Assembly: GCF_900111995.1 (NCBI RefSeq)
Contig: NZ_FOKF01000035.1
Span: 1-48,496, forward strand
Source: Collimonas sp. OK607
Lineage (GTDB): Bacteria > Pseudomonadota > Gammaproteobacteria > Burkholderiales > Burkholderiaceae_D
DNA: 48,496 nt
Reading direction: 5' to 3'
The notes under the pieces were generated by a model, which worked only from the letters and a program-made list of their open reading frames with translations, had not been told where the DNA came from and ran no database searches. Both the position numbers and the translations under genes were made by a program. Within the stretch, counting starts at the first letter, position 1, and each line of letters begins with the position of its first letter. Shown here piece by piece: positions 27,211-35,675 of the stretch.

Positions 27211-28266
27211 TTAGTAACGATCGAAATAACTTTGAACGCGGCGAAAATCGCCCGTCCTGCCCAATGCCAGCATCAGCAGCATGCGCGCCTTCTGCGGGTT
27301 GAGTGAATCTGCAGCGACCAGCCCGAGCAATTCGTCATCAGAAGACGAAGTGACGGTGCCCTGCCCCACCCGGCTTGATCGTACGAACATGACACCGTTC
27401 CGCCTGGCTAGCTCTGCACCCGAACGGGCTGCCGGCGACAGGCTCCCATTGCCGGTCGCTGCCAGCACGATACCCTTCGCGCCGGCGTCGATCGCCGCCT
27501 GATAGAGATGAATTCCCGCCCCCTGATGGTCGTAGAGAATGTCAACCTGAGGCAACTCGCCGATATCAGCCAGGGAGAATTCCGTGGCTAGCGTATGCAG
27601 TCGCGTTGGCGCGTTGAGGAAGTGCACTACACCACCGGCGATTTCCCCCAGGTTACCTTGTTCGCATGAACGGAAGGCATCGGTCATGGTGGTGTTGGTT
27701 TTTGTGACGTAACGCGCCGCACCGATCCGGTCGTTAAGCATGACCAGTACACCTTTTCCACTTGCCTCAGGACAGATTGCGAGCCGAAACGCGTTGTACA
27801 GGTTAAGCGGGCCATCTGCGCTCAACGCCGTAGCCGGTCGCATTGCGCCAACCAACACAACGGGCTTGGCAGTCTTGAGCGTCAGATTGAGAAAATATGC
27901 TGTCTCCTCGAGCGTGTCGGTTCCATGCGTAATCACCAAACCGTCGGCCTCGGAATCCAGCAACACAACCTCGGCGCGCCTTGCAATGGTCATCAGCATG
28001 GTATTGTCGATCTCGTGGCTATCGACATTGCAAATCTGTTCGCAACGGATGTCGCCCAGCTCCTGCACCTGAGGCACTGCGGCCAGAACCGTATCGATCG
28101 TGGCTGTCACCTTGTAATCGTGCAGTTGCGTCGGGTTGTCCGCCGATGAAGCAATCGTGCCGCCCACACCCATCAGTACGATCCTGGGCAGCCTCCGATG
28201 GGGTGACAATGTCTTGTCGTTGTCTGATACGTTGGCAGATAAATCAGACCTCCGGTCACGAATCAA
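27211..28266 (-). CDS. ansB: L-asparaginase, type II sequence without signal peptide
   Basis: Hydrolyses asparagine (often also glutamine) to aspartate and ammonia. The two catalytic threonine motifs are [12 protein letters not shown] (T37) and [16 protein letters not shown] (T116/D117), with the assisting lysine in YVTKTNTT. The end, [16 protein letters not shown], is typical of type II enzymes. Those are normally periplasmic, but here residues 1-28 are charged and polar ([20 protein letters not shown]) with no signal peptide, so the enzyme should be cytoplasmic. That fits use on substrate imported by the adjacent ABC transporter. The start overlaps the ATPase stop by 4 bases (ATGA). Confidence 0.93.
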   Translation of the reverse strand: MIRDRRSDLSANVSDNDKTLSPHRRLPRIVLMGVGGTIASSADNPTQLHDYKVTATIDTVLAAVPQVQELGDIRCEQICNVDSHEIDNTMLMTIARRAEVVLLDSEADGLVITHGTDTLEETAYFLNLTLKTAKPVVLVGAMRPATALSADGPLNLYNAFRLAICPEASGKGVLVMLNDRIGAARYVTKTNTTMTDAFRSCEQGNLGEIAGGVVHFLNAPTRLHTLATEFSLADIGELPQVDILYDHQGAGIHLYQAAIDAGAKGIVLAATGNGSLSPAARSGAELARRNGVMFVRSSRVGQGTVTSSSDDELLGLVAADSLNPQKARMLLMLALGRTGDFRRVQSYFDRY

Positions 28267-28997
28267 TGCTGCAAAATCCTCGACAGGAACTCCCCTACCC
28301 GAGGTGAACGGACAGCGGGGTTGCCGAAGAACTCATCCTTTCTGCAGTCCTCGACAATTTTCCCATGGTCCATGAAAATTATCCGATTACTGACTTTCCT
28401 GGCGAAGCCCATCTCGTGCGTCACGCACATCATGGTCATGCCCTCGTTGGCAAGTTGTACCATGACGTCAAGCACTTCACCGACCATTTCCGGGTCGAGC
28501 GCCGAAGTCGGTTCGTCGAACAACATCACGATCGGGTCCATGCTCAGTGCGCGTGCGATCGCCACACGCTGCTGCTGCCCGCCCGAAAGCTGTCCGGGGA
28601 ATTTGTCCTTGTGCGCCATAAGGCCAACCCGGTCCAGCATCTTCAAGCCGCGGGTTCTGGCATCGTCCTTGCTGCGCTTGAGTACGTTCACCTGTGCCAG
28701 CGTGAGATTCTCGGTGACCGACAGATGCGGAAACAACTCAAAGTGCTGAAACACCATGCCCACACTCGAGCGCAGCCTGGGCAGATTGGTCTTGCTGGCG
28801 GCGACGCTGACGCCGTCGACGTGGATGTCGCCCTTCTGGAAAGGCTCTAGCGCGTTCACAGTCTTGATCAGCGTGCTCTTTCCTGACCCGGACGGGCCAC
28901 AAACCACCACCACCTCGCCCTTCTTGATAGTGCTTGTGCAGTCGGTTAATACCTGAAAATTGCCGTACCACTTAGAGACATTTTTAATATCGATCAT
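28263..28997 (-). CDS. Polar amino-acid ABC transporter, ATPase
   Basis: A 244-residue ABC ATPase of the GlnQ/HisP group. Walker [11 protein letters not shown], signature [15 protein letters not shown], Walker [13 protein letters not shown] and the H-loop CVTHEMGFA are all present. It energises the two permeases encoded upstream and is translationally coupled to the asparaginase downstream. Unusually, the ureohydrolase gene separates it from the permeases. Confidence 0.95.
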   Translation of the reverse strand: MIDIKNVSKWYGNFQVLTDCTSTIKKGEVVVVCGPSGSGKSTLIKTVNALEPFQKGDIHVDGVSVAASKTNLPRLRSSVGMVFQHFELFPHLSVTENLTLAQVNVLKRSKDDARTRGLKMLDRVGLMAHKDKFPGQLSGGQQQRVAIARALSMDPIVMLFDEPTSALDPEMVGEVLDVMVQLANEGMTMMCVTHEMGFARKVSNRIIFMDHGKIVEDCRKDEFFGNPAVRSPRVGEFLSRILQH

Positions 28998-29052
28998 TAC
29001 GCGTCCGGATCAAAATATGAAGAGAGTGAACTGGCCTGAGACGGCGTCGACA

Positions 29053-30012
29053 TCATTTGTCGAAGTAGCCGGCCTTAATCGTCGAACCGATCAGATTGAC
29101 GATCAGCCGCCCCGCGGTCACGCAGGTCAATTTGCTGGCATTGTCCTTGGATGGCTGGATTTCCACGATATCCATCCCGACCACGCGCCCTTTTTTCACC
29201 AAACCGTGGATCAGCTTGCGTGCCTGCACGAAATTCATGCCGCCCGGCGCCGGACCGTCGACTGCCGGCATGATCGTCGGATCCATGCCATCGGCGTCGA
29301 TCGACAAATAGTAGTTGCCGCCATCGGGAATCCGCGCCAGCACCGCATCCATGCCAACGTCGTGCAATTCGTATGCAGTGATGATATCGGCGCCGTAGCG
29401 GCGGGCCACCTCGAGATCTTCGGGCCGTGCACTGCCCTGCGCCCGCAAGCCGATCTGCACGATGCGGACCACGTGTTTCATTTCCGACGCGCGGCGGATC
29501 GGGCTGGACAAACCTTCCTTGACGCCATTGACATCGTCGCGCCAGTCAAGATGGGCGTCGACATGTACCAATGTGATCGGCCCGGTTTCGCTGAACGCGC
29601 GTAACACTGGAGTGGTAACGCCGTGATCGCCGCCGAGCACGATCGGCAGGCCGCCGCCTTTCAGAATCTGGCGCACTGCCAGTTCGACGCGCCGATAATG
29701 ATCGCCCGGCTTTGCCAGGTCCGGGATGACGTCGCCGCAATCGACAAATCGAATGTCTGTGCGCCCTTGAAGCAGTGGGCCGTCGATATCGAAATCGTAA
29801 TGATCAGGCGCACGCACGATGCGGTCGGTGACGTCGCGAATCGCTTGCGGTGCATTGGTCTGGTCGTTAGTGAAAGACCTGGCGCCATAGGCCGAACCGA
29901 ACGGCATGCCGAGCACCGCGATATCTGCCTGCAGGTTTTCCAGGTCGGTCACCAGCTCGGAATAGAGTAGCGTTGCATGCCCGGTACGTGGGGCGACAGT
30001 CAATTTTTCCAT
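29053..30012 (-). CDS. Ureohydrolase (agmatinase/guanidino-acid hydrolase family)
   Basis: A 319-residue binuclear-metal hydrolase that would release urea from a guanidino compound. The metal ligands are visible: H130 in LGGDHGVTTP, D152/H154/D156 in VHVDAHLDW, and D239/D241 in LSIDADGMDP. The family also acts on agmatine, guanidinobutyrate, guanidinopropionate and others; substrate cannot be read. SIDADGMDP differs from the commoner SIDIDxxDP. Start 30012 is the ATG with GGAGA 5 bases upstream; a TTG precedes it. A 14-bp tandem repeat lies immediately upstream. With asparaginase and aspartase in the same operon, a guanidino-aspartate-type substrate is possible (inference). Confidence 0.88.
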   Translation of the reverse strand: MEKLTVAPRTGHATLLYSELVTDLENLQADIAVLGMPFGSAYGARSFTNDQTNAPQAIRDVTDRIVRAPDHYDFDIDGPLLQGRTDIRFVDCGDVIPDLAKPGDHYRRVELAVRQILKGGGLPIVLGGDHGVTTPVLRAFSETGPITLVHVDAHLDWRDDVNGVKEGLSSPIRRASEMKHVVRIVQIGLRAQGSARPEDLEVARRYGADIITAYELHDVGMDAVLARIPDGGNYYLSIDADGMDPTIMPAVDGPAPGGMNFVQARKLIHGLVKKGRVVGMDIVEIQPSKDNASKLTCVTAGRLIVNLIGSTIKAGYFDK

Positions 30013-30029
30013 CAAATTCTCCAGTTGTT

Positions 30030-30085
30030 CAAGTTGCGATTATCAAATTGCGACAATCAAGTTGCGATAATCAAGTTGCAAAAAA
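30030..30085. repeat. 14-bp tandem repeat, three full copies and a partial
   Basis: Units: CAAGTTGCGATTAT (30030-30043), CAAATTGCGACAAT (30044-30057), CAAGTTGCGATAAT (30058-30071), then the partial CAAGTTGC (30072-30079). It fills most of the gap between the second permease and the ureohydrolase and ends just before the latter's ribosome site. On the transcript it lies in the leader of the ureohydrolase cistron. Possible roles: a copy-number-variable spacer, a repeated RNA-binding site, or chance slippage product. Confidence 0.85.
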
Positions 30086-30090
30086 AGCGA

Positions 30091-30753
30091 TCAGCGGTGG
30101 TTCCAGCGGCGCACGCGCCTCTCCATGGCGTGCCCGAAGGCATCCAATACCACGCTGACTCCCCAATAGATAAGTGCGGTCATGCCGAGTACCTCAAGAT
30201 AGGCGAAGGTGTCGGCGGTCATCAGATTGCTCTGGTAGGTCAGTTCCGGCAGGCTCATGACTGAGAACACTGCCGTATCCTTGAACATCATGATCGTCAG
30301 GCTGACGGTCGGCGGAATCAGGAAACCGAAAATCTGCGGCACGACCACATGGCGCTGGATGTGCCAGCCAGACATCCCCAGCGACAGCGCCGCACGCACC
30401 TGCCCCTTCGATACGCTACGAAATGCGGCGCGCAGAATTTCACAGAAGTAGCCCCCCGTATAAAATACTGTGGCGCCGATCGCTATCGAAAATGCCGACG
30501 ACTGCAGGCCCAGTTTGGGCAAGCCGAAGAACGACAGGTACACCAGGATCAGGAACGGGATGTTGCGCACCAGTTCAACATAGCCAAGCGCCACCGCACG
30601 CAATAGCTTGTGCCTTGAATCGGCCATGTAAGCGGCCGTCGTACCAGCTGCGATGCCCAGCGGAATACCGATGGCGCTAACGGTTGCGGTAATCTTTAAA
30701 CCTTGCAGCAATGCTGGCGTCGCGTGTTCGACGACGTTGAAATCAATGAACAT
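30091..30753 (-). CDS. Polar amino-acid ABC transporter, permease 2
   Basis: A 220-residue HisM/GlnP-type permease starting MFIDFNVVEHATPALLQGLK. About five transmembrane helices; the EAA-type loop is SKGQVRAALSLGMSGWHIQRHVVVPQ. The start at 30753 is set by the conserved N-terminus; the frame is open further but codes for unrelated sequence in the shadow of permease 1. It overlaps permease 1 by 11 bases, so the two are co-translated and probably heterodimerise. Confidence 0.92.
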   Translation of the reverse strand: MFIDFNVVEHATPALLQGLKITATVSAIGIPLGIAAGTTAAYMADSRHKLLRAVALGYVELVRNIPFLILVYLSFFGLPKLGLQSSAFSIAIGATVFYTGGYFCEILRAAFRSVSKGQVRAALSLGMSGWHIQRHVVVPQIFGFLIPPTVSLTIMMFKDTAVFSVMSLPELTYQSNLMTADTFAYLEVLGMTALIYWGVSVVLDAFGHAMERRVRRWNHR

Positions 30754-31426
30754 TGGGAAGCAGCCTGGAAAAGTGACGTTCGATGCGTCGTGAAACAGAC
30801 GAGACGCACCACAGCATGACAAAATAGACCAGCGCGGTAGCGGCAAACACTTGTAGCGGCAGATCGCTCTGCAACGAGGCATTACGCGCCACCGTCGCCA
30901 ACTCGGTGACCGCAATGATTGACAGCAACGACGAAGCCTTGAGCAATACCGTGTATTCGTTAGTGAGCGGCGGTATGGCCCGGTGGAATAGCTGCGGCAG
31001 CAGGACATGACGCCAGACTTGCCAGGGCCGCATGCCCAGCGCACGGGCAGATGCGGCTTGACCACGCGGGATAGTTGATAGTGCGCCGCGCATGATCTCG
31101 CTCACATAGGCAGTAGTGTTCAGCGCCAGCGCCAGGATGCCGGCGCCAATCGGAGAGATGTTTATGCCTAGCAAACCCGGTATGACGTAATAGGCAATCA
31201 ACAACTGGATCAGCAATGGCGTACCGCGCATCGCGCTGACATAGACGATCACCACGGTGCGCGCGACGGTTCCGCCGACCACCCGTACGATCATCAACAG
31301 CACCCCCAGTACGATCCCGATCACGAACGCGCAGCTGCTGGTGTAAAGGGTCACACCGGCGCCCTGCACCACGCCATCGAAGAACGGCTTGAGAGCGCCG
31401 TGCCAATTGATCCACTCGATCATCAT
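30743..31426 (-). CDS. Polar amino-acid ABC transporter, permease 1
   Basis: A 227-residue permease of the HisQ/GlnP group, MMIEWINWHGALKPFFDGVV onwards, with five hydrophobic helices. The EAA loop is PRGQAASARALGMRPWQVWRHVLLPQ, and LKASSLLSIIAVTEL is typical of polar amino-acid systems. It lies 11 bases after the binding-protein gene. The second ATG (31423) is an equally possible start. Confidence 0.93.
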   Translation of the reverse strand: MMIEWINWHGALKPFFDGVVQGAGVTLYTSSCAFVIGIVLGVLLMIVRVVGGTVARTVVIVYVSAMRGTPLLIQLLIAYYVIPGLLGINISPIGAGILALALNTTAYVSEIMRGALSTIPRGQAASARALGMRPWQVWRHVLLPQLFHRAIPPLTNEYTVLLKASSLLSIIAVTELATVARNASLQSDLPLQVFAATALVYFVMLWCVSSVSRRIERHFSRLLPNVH

Positions 31427-31437
31427 GATTACCCCGC

Positions 31438-32292
31438 TCAGAGTGCGCCTTTAGGGAGGTAACCCGAAACCGGCAGATTCAGCGCTTCGCCGAACCATTT
31501 CTTCTGCAGCTCGGCCAACTTGCCATTGGCGCGCATTTCCTCCAGCGTCTGGTTGATGAAGGCACGGATCGCAGGATCCTGCGGGTTGGCGACCCACGCT
31601 AGCATTTTCGGTTCGCCGACTTCGCCGATAGACTTGAATGCGCCCGGCTGGTGCCGCATCTGCACCGCTAGCACGTTCGATGGGATCACACCGATGTCCA
31701 GCGTCCCATTGCTCAACGCCACGCTGACGTCGGGATAGGCCTGGAATAACTTGAGCTCGGCAAAGCCCTTGCCCGACCTCGTCTTCAGCTGACGCTCGAA
31801 TTCCTGAATCATCGGTTGCGCCAGCGAGCCCATCTGCGTGCCAACTGTCTTGCCAACGGCATCGTCGGGCTTGGTAATCGTCTTGTTGGTTGAGTTGACA
31901 ACGAACAGCGAACGCACAATGCCGACCGGGCTGCTGAACGCGAAGCGCTTGGCGCGCTCTTCCGTGATGCCTACACTGGTCGCGACAAAGTCGAATTTGT
32001 GCGACATCAGCCCCGGCAGCAGGCCCTGGAACGGCAGGTTCAACTGCACCAGCTTTACGCCCAGCTTGCGTGCCATGTACTCAAGGATATCGTGGCCGTA
32101 GCCGACGACGACGCCGTTCTCCACGAATTCGTAGGGCTCGTATGCCGCCTCGGTGCCAACTGTCAGTTGGCCGCGGGCTTTAATATCCGCCAGGGTGCCG
32201 CCTTCAGCCAGCGCCAGCGTGGGTATGCTTACGGCAAAAGCTGTGACTACGGCGGCCTTGATGATGCTGCGTCGATTCAGTTTGATATTCAT
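31438..32292 (-). CDS. Polar amino-acid ABC transporter, periplasmic binding protein
   Basis: A 284-residue family-3 solute-binding protein. Residues 1-29 form a signal peptide (AAVVTAFAVSIPTLALAEGG). The mature part begins GTLADIKARGQLTVGTEAAYEPYEFVENG, the usual opening of amino-acid receptors, and contains FDFVATSVGITEERAKRFAFSSP. It is the first gene of the operon that continues to aspA and should define what the system imports. The lysR gene 32411 diverges from it. Confidence 0.94.
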   Translation of the reverse strand: MNIKLNRRSIIKAAVVTAFAVSIPTLALAEGGTLADIKARGQLTVGTEAAYEPYEFVENGVVVGYGHDILEYMARKLGVKLVQLNLPFQGLLPGLMSHKFDFVATSVGITEERAKRFAFSSPVGIVRSLFVVNSTNKTITKPDDAVGKTVGTQMGSLAQPMIQEFERQLKTRSGKGFAELKLFQAYPDVSVALSNGTLDIGVIPSNVLAVQMRHQPGAFKSIGEVGEPKMLAWVANPQDPAIRAFINQTLEEMRANGKLAELQKKWFGEALNLPVSGYLPKGAL

Positions 32293-32377
32293 ATCGTCTC
32301 CAGGGTTATCTGTTTTTTTCGAATCTGTGAATTAATTCTAGTAGACGGCAAAGTAGATGAAAAATGATTCTTTTAGT

Positions 32378-32401
32378 GGTATGGTCTCAAAAAACGATAC
32401 C
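32378..32401. promoter_or_regulatory. Inverted repeat, probable LysR autoregulatory operator
   Basis: GGTAT (32378-32382) and ATACC (32397-32401) are inverted repeats around 14 bases, with the adjoining bases also largely symmetric (GGTATGG / CGATACC). It ends 9 bases before the lysR start at 32411 within the divergent region controlling the ABC operon. LysR regulators often bind such a site over their own promoter. Confidence 0.45.
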
Positions 32402-32410
32402 TTTTAAGTT

Positions 32411-33307
32411 ATGAGCCAACTAGACTTCGATGAACGTGACCTGCGCTCGCTGCGCATCTTCTGTACAGTTGCCGAAGCGGGTGGATTTGCTGCTGCGGAG
32501 CAACGACTTAACATGTCGAAAGCGTCGATCAGCCGTCATATCCGGATGGTGGAGGAGCGATTGGGGGTCAGGCTTTGCGAGCGTGGACCGGCGGGCTTTA
32601 AACTGAGCGCAGCCGGCATCGTCGCGCTGGATCTGGCATCAGTTGCTCTTAAGTCGCTGGGGCGGATACGGCCGGAGATCGATTCGGTGCGAGGGGTACT
32701 GTCCGGCACGTTGTCGATCGGCATGTCCGAGCAACTGCTGACACACCCGGACTGCCGTATTCCGGAAGCGCTGGCAGAGCTCAAACGGCGTGCGCCTGAC
32801 GTCCAGCCGGAAGTCGTCGCGATGACTTTCGCAAACCTCAGCCAGGCTCTGCGCGAGCGCCGGCTTGAGGTCGCAATCAGGGGCATGTACAAGAGGGACC
32901 CGCTGTTCAACTACCGTGCCCTGTTCGTCGAAATTCATCGCGTCTATACCTTGGCAGACGCTGCGCAAAAGAAGGGCTTACATACGAAGAGCCTGCTGCC
33001 GGTGGTCTACCGCCCCCATCCCTTCGTCGAACAAACCCTGGCCGTACACGGTTATGAACGCGGCCCGGATGCAGGTGGCCTGGAAGCGATCGGGCTTTTG
33101 GTCGCCACCGGCAACTACGCCGGCCTGCTGCCGGAGCATTACGCAAACATGGTTGGACATCGCTATGTACTGGAAGCGCTTGCCGATGGTCCCGTGTTTC
33201 ACAACACGATCTGCGCCATCACCGAAGCATCGCGCCCGCTGACCCGTCGCCTGGAGTTGTTCCTCGATATCCTGGACGAACTGCATGACTGCCATCCTGG
33301 TCAATGA
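32411..33307 (+). CDS. LysR-family regulator of the amino-acid operon
   Basis: A 298-residue LysR protein with HTH at about 22-45 (GGFAAAEQRLNMSKASISRHIRMVEE) and an effector domain from about 92. It is divergent from the binding-protein gene across 118 bp, which holds an inverted repeat. It likely responds to the imported amino acid or a breakdown product. A strong bidirectional terminator follows at 33376. Confidence 0.93.
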   Translation: MSQLDFDERDLRSLRIFCTVAEAGGFAAAEQRLNMSKASISRHIRMVEERLGVRLCERGPAGFKLSAAGIVALDLASVALKSLGRIRPEIDSVRGVLSGTLSIGMSEQLLTHPDCRIPEALAELKRRAPDVQPEVVAMTFANLSQALRERRLEVAIRGMYKRDPLFNYRALFVEIHRVYTLADAAQKKGLHTKSLLPVVYRPHPFVEQTLAVHGYERGPDAGGLEAIGLLVATGNYAGLLPEHYANMVGHRYVLEALADGPVFHNTICAITEASRPLTRRLELFLDILDELHDCHPGQ

Positions 33308-33375
33308 GCAAGGTCTTGAAGCATTTTTGAATCACATTTGCAGGAGCAACACCCGCAGATCTGAACAACCAAAAG

Positions 33376-33425
33376 AAAAAGCGCTTAATAAGCAAATGGT
33401 TAATTTTATTATTAAGCGCTTTTTT
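33376..33425. terminator. Bidirectional rho-independent terminator
   Basis: Arms of 16 bases, AAAAAGCGCTTAATAA (33376-33391) and TTATTAAGCGCTTTTT (33409-33424), are perfect reverse complements around a 17-base loop. The A-run on one side and T-run on the other make it work in both directions. It ends the lysR transcript about 70 bases after its stop codon. Confidence 0.85.
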
Positions 33426-34024
33426 CTTGCTATCCCAGATAACTATCTGAGCAGCGGACTCTTTGGCGGTGGGTGCAGTCTTGTGCGAACCTATCTCTGC
33501 ACCTTATTCCCTGTAACAGGGAAAAATACAGCGAATTGACTGAATTTGTTCTGTTTTTAGCTGAGGGCGCCGTGGACAAACCCGCGCTAGCGCTTACGTT
33601 CCGGGCTATTTGAAGCAATTGGCAGAATGACAGAACAGGGAACGTCTAGGGAATGAGCAGGGATTTTGTAATTCGCGTTCGCAGTTCGAATCCTGTTTTA
33701 GGGATTCCAACTGCGGATTACCCTGTTTTTTCACCGGTTAAATTTGGACGGTGAGGACGGTGCTGCATTTATCCCTATCAGCCGGCAAAACTTACCATCG
33801 TTACGTTGATACCGAACTTCTGACGAATGCGTAAAAGAAGAAATCGGACCTCTCAAACTGGCGAAACGCTCGCTGCAGCCTTCCCAGGACATCGGATGGC
33901 GAGATAATGAATCGCTTGATGCCCATTACCTCGTTGTTATCAATGGCAATTTGATCGATTGTTGGCAATAAATTGGGCAAACAATCTAAACGTGAAGCCC
34001 ACGGTAATTGCGTAGCCGACAACG
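33426..34024. other. Gene-poor scar with clustered YAGGGAW motifs and hairpins
   Basis: About 600 bases without a convincing gene. Between 33507 and 33725 the motif C/T-AGGGA-A/T or its complement recurs: TTCCCTGT-A-ACAGGGAA (33507-33523, perfect palindrome), CAGGGAA (33636-33642), TAGGGAA (33647-33653), CAGGGAT (33658-33664), TAGGGAT (33699-33705) and ACCCTG (33720-33725). A frame on the minus strand (33801-34022, TTG start) codes for a plausible-looking 73-residue peptide but has no ribosome site. The layout suggests the remains of a mobile element. Confidence 0.5.
33658..33725. repeat. Nested hairpin ending in a T-run
   Basis: Inner stem GCAGTT-C-GAATCC (33681-33693) pairs with GGATTC-C-AACTGC (33702-33714) with one C/C mismatch. 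Outer pairs are GTAAT (33668-33672) with ATTAC (33717-33721) and CAGGG (33658-33662) with CCCTG (33721-33725), sharing the C at 33721 so only one can form fully. Six T residues follow, so it may act as a terminator. It could equally be the end structure of a lost element. Confidence 0.5.
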
Positions 34025-35392
34025 CTATATGGGTACGGCCGGTGACAAACCGACTCGCCTCAGACTAACGCAGCAAGCCGCGCCCGATAAAATCGCCGCG
34101 CTCACGAGAATGACAACGTACGGTGACGATGTCGCAGTAAGAGCGAATGCCACTATCGACGCTCCCGCTGTCTGCCCCATAAGGCGCCCCGTTCCTAGCA
34201 TGCCGCTTGCTGCTCCGCTGCGCAATGACGGTGCAACGCTGATCATTGTGCGGTTATTGGGGGACTGGAACATCCCAAAACCAAAACCGCAGACCGCCAG
34301 CCGCATGGCAACAAGACCGTCAGCACTATCCGCTGTCACGGTCAACAACGAGAGTAGTCCAAGCGTTAAAATTGCCAAGCCTATGCCCCCCAATAAACCG
34401 GCAGAAATACGATCGGACATTTTCCCCGCCACCAGTGCGGTCAACGCGACTGCCGCCGGCCATGCAGTCAGCAATAGCCCCGCATGCGCGGCACTTTGTC
34501 CCAAATGCTCCTGCAAGTAAAAAGGTAGCATCACATAAGCGGCTGTCTGCGCCGCGAACGAACATATGGAAGTACCTATCGATAGCGAAAACAGCGGGAT
34601 TTTAAGTAAATCGATGGGGAGCATAGGCGCGTTGGCTGACTGAAAGCGCAGCAACAAGACGACGACGAAAACCGTGATAGCTGCACTGCCGAGAATTGGT
34701 AAAATTCCCTGGAGATGTCCGATTGCGTCGACGGTATATAGCAACGAACCTACTGAAACCATACACAATATCGCACTTAGCGTGTCGTAGCGGCGGTCCG
34801 CCAACGGGTTGGTCGGCAATGCCCGATAGCCGATGGCTAACACCACAATGCCAACCGGAACATTGATCAGAAAAAGCCAGTGCCACGAGGCGACACTAAG
34901 TATCAATCCGGCTACGGTAGGGCCGAGCGCTGTCGCGGAACCGGCAACCAGCGCGTTGTAGCCAACTGCACGGCCAAGCATGTTCGCCGGATAGATAAAC
35001 CGGATCAACGCAATATTGACACTCAACATTCCCGCCGCTCCGAAGCCCTGGAGAACGCGCGCAATGCTCAGTTGCGCGATGGTGTTGCTCGAGCCGCAAG
35101 CCAACGAGGCAAGGGTGAACATAATCAAGCCAATCAGGTAGATGCGGCGATAACCGACAATTTCGCCCAGCGACGCTAGAGGTAACAGGCAAATGGCCAT
35201 TGCGATCTGGTATGAATTGATGATCCAGATGGACTCTGCCGCCGACGCATGCATATCGCGCGCGATCGAAGGCAGGGCAAGATTGGCAATCGTGCCATCC
35301 ATGACCGCCATCGCCAAGCCGCAGATGACCGTGGCAATGGCAAGTCTTCGCTGATCGAATGGAAGACCATCATTTTTCTTTGCGTCTGACAT
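34025..35392 (-). CDS. MFS exporter, DHA2 (14-helix) type
   Basis: A 455-residue transporter with about 13-14 hydrophobic helices. Motif A is GEIVGYRRIYLIG (a variant of GxLaDrxGrkr), motif C-like sequence NALVAGSATALGPTVAGLI, and the helix 1 signature VMDGTIANLALPSIARDM is typical of DHA2 members such as SmvA, EmrB and MdtD-like proteins. Likely a proton-driven exporter of drugs or metabolites; the substrate is unknown. It is separated from the MFS remnant by only 14 bases. Confidence 0.9.
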   Translation of the reverse strand: MSDAKKNDGLPFDQRRLAIATVICGLAMAVMDGTIANLALPSIARDMHASAAESIWIINSYQIAMAICLLPLASLGEIVGYRRIYLIGLIMFTLASLACGSSNTIAQLSIARVLQGFGAAGMLSVNIALIRFIYPANMLGRAVGYNALVAGSATALGPTVAGLILSVASWHWLFLINVPVGIVVLAIGYRALPTNPLADRRYDTLSAILCMVSVGSLLYTVDAIGHLQGILPILGSAAITVFVVVLLLRFQSANAPMLPIDLLKIPLFSLSIGTSICSFAAQTAAYVMLPFYLQEHLGQSAAHAGLLLTAWPAAVALTALVAGKMSDRISAGLLGGIGLAILTLGLLSLLTVTADSADGLVAMRLAVCGFGFGMFQSPNNRTMISVAPSLRSGAASGMLGTGRLMGQTAGASIVAFALTATSSPYVVILVSAAILSGAACCVSLRRVGLSPAVPI

Positions 35393-35406
35393 TTACCCGT
35401 GCTCGA

Positions 35407-35595
35407 TTATTTTAGTTGTCGTCCTTTAGTCTCTCGGGCGAAAAATATGACCACGGCAGCGAAAACAAAAGCGGCAATTGTGGCACTCATTCTCAACTCT
35501 GCCCCACCGTGCGTTGCCAGCAATCCGCCCATACGTCCGCCATTATAGGCAAGTCCGATCAGGAAGGCACGGGACACCACGAAAAACCAACGCGG
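35407..35595 (-). pseudogene. C-terminal remnant of an MFS transporter
   Basis: Only about 60 codons remain: PRWFFVV..GLAYNGGRMGG, then one transmembrane helix (MSATIAAFVFAAVVIFFA) and the family ending RETKGRQLK. P..R....G..YN.GR and a final ETKGREL are hallmarks of aromatic-acid/sugar-type MFS C-termini. The preceding eleven helices are absent, and the frame runs directly into the aldolase gene. A deletion has evidently fused the 3' end of ligK to the last part of a transporter gene that probably belonged to this cluster. Confidence 0.75.
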
Positions 35596-35675
35596 CATCA
35601 CGTGGCATCTGCAACAAAGCATTCGCATCATGGCGACGTGAAACTGTACCCCATCTCGGATTCGATTGACTCTTT

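Noticed and set aside
33661-33720. tRNA-like segment with GTTCGAATCC and TTTGTAA
   Set aside because: The T-loop-like and anticodon-loop-like pieces lack pairing stems, acceptor arm and D-arm; the sequence folds better as a simple hairpin.
33801-34022. 73-codon minus-strand frame after the DHA2 exporter
   Set aside because: TTG start without a ribosome site, no recognised family; possibly a relic but not supported as a gene.
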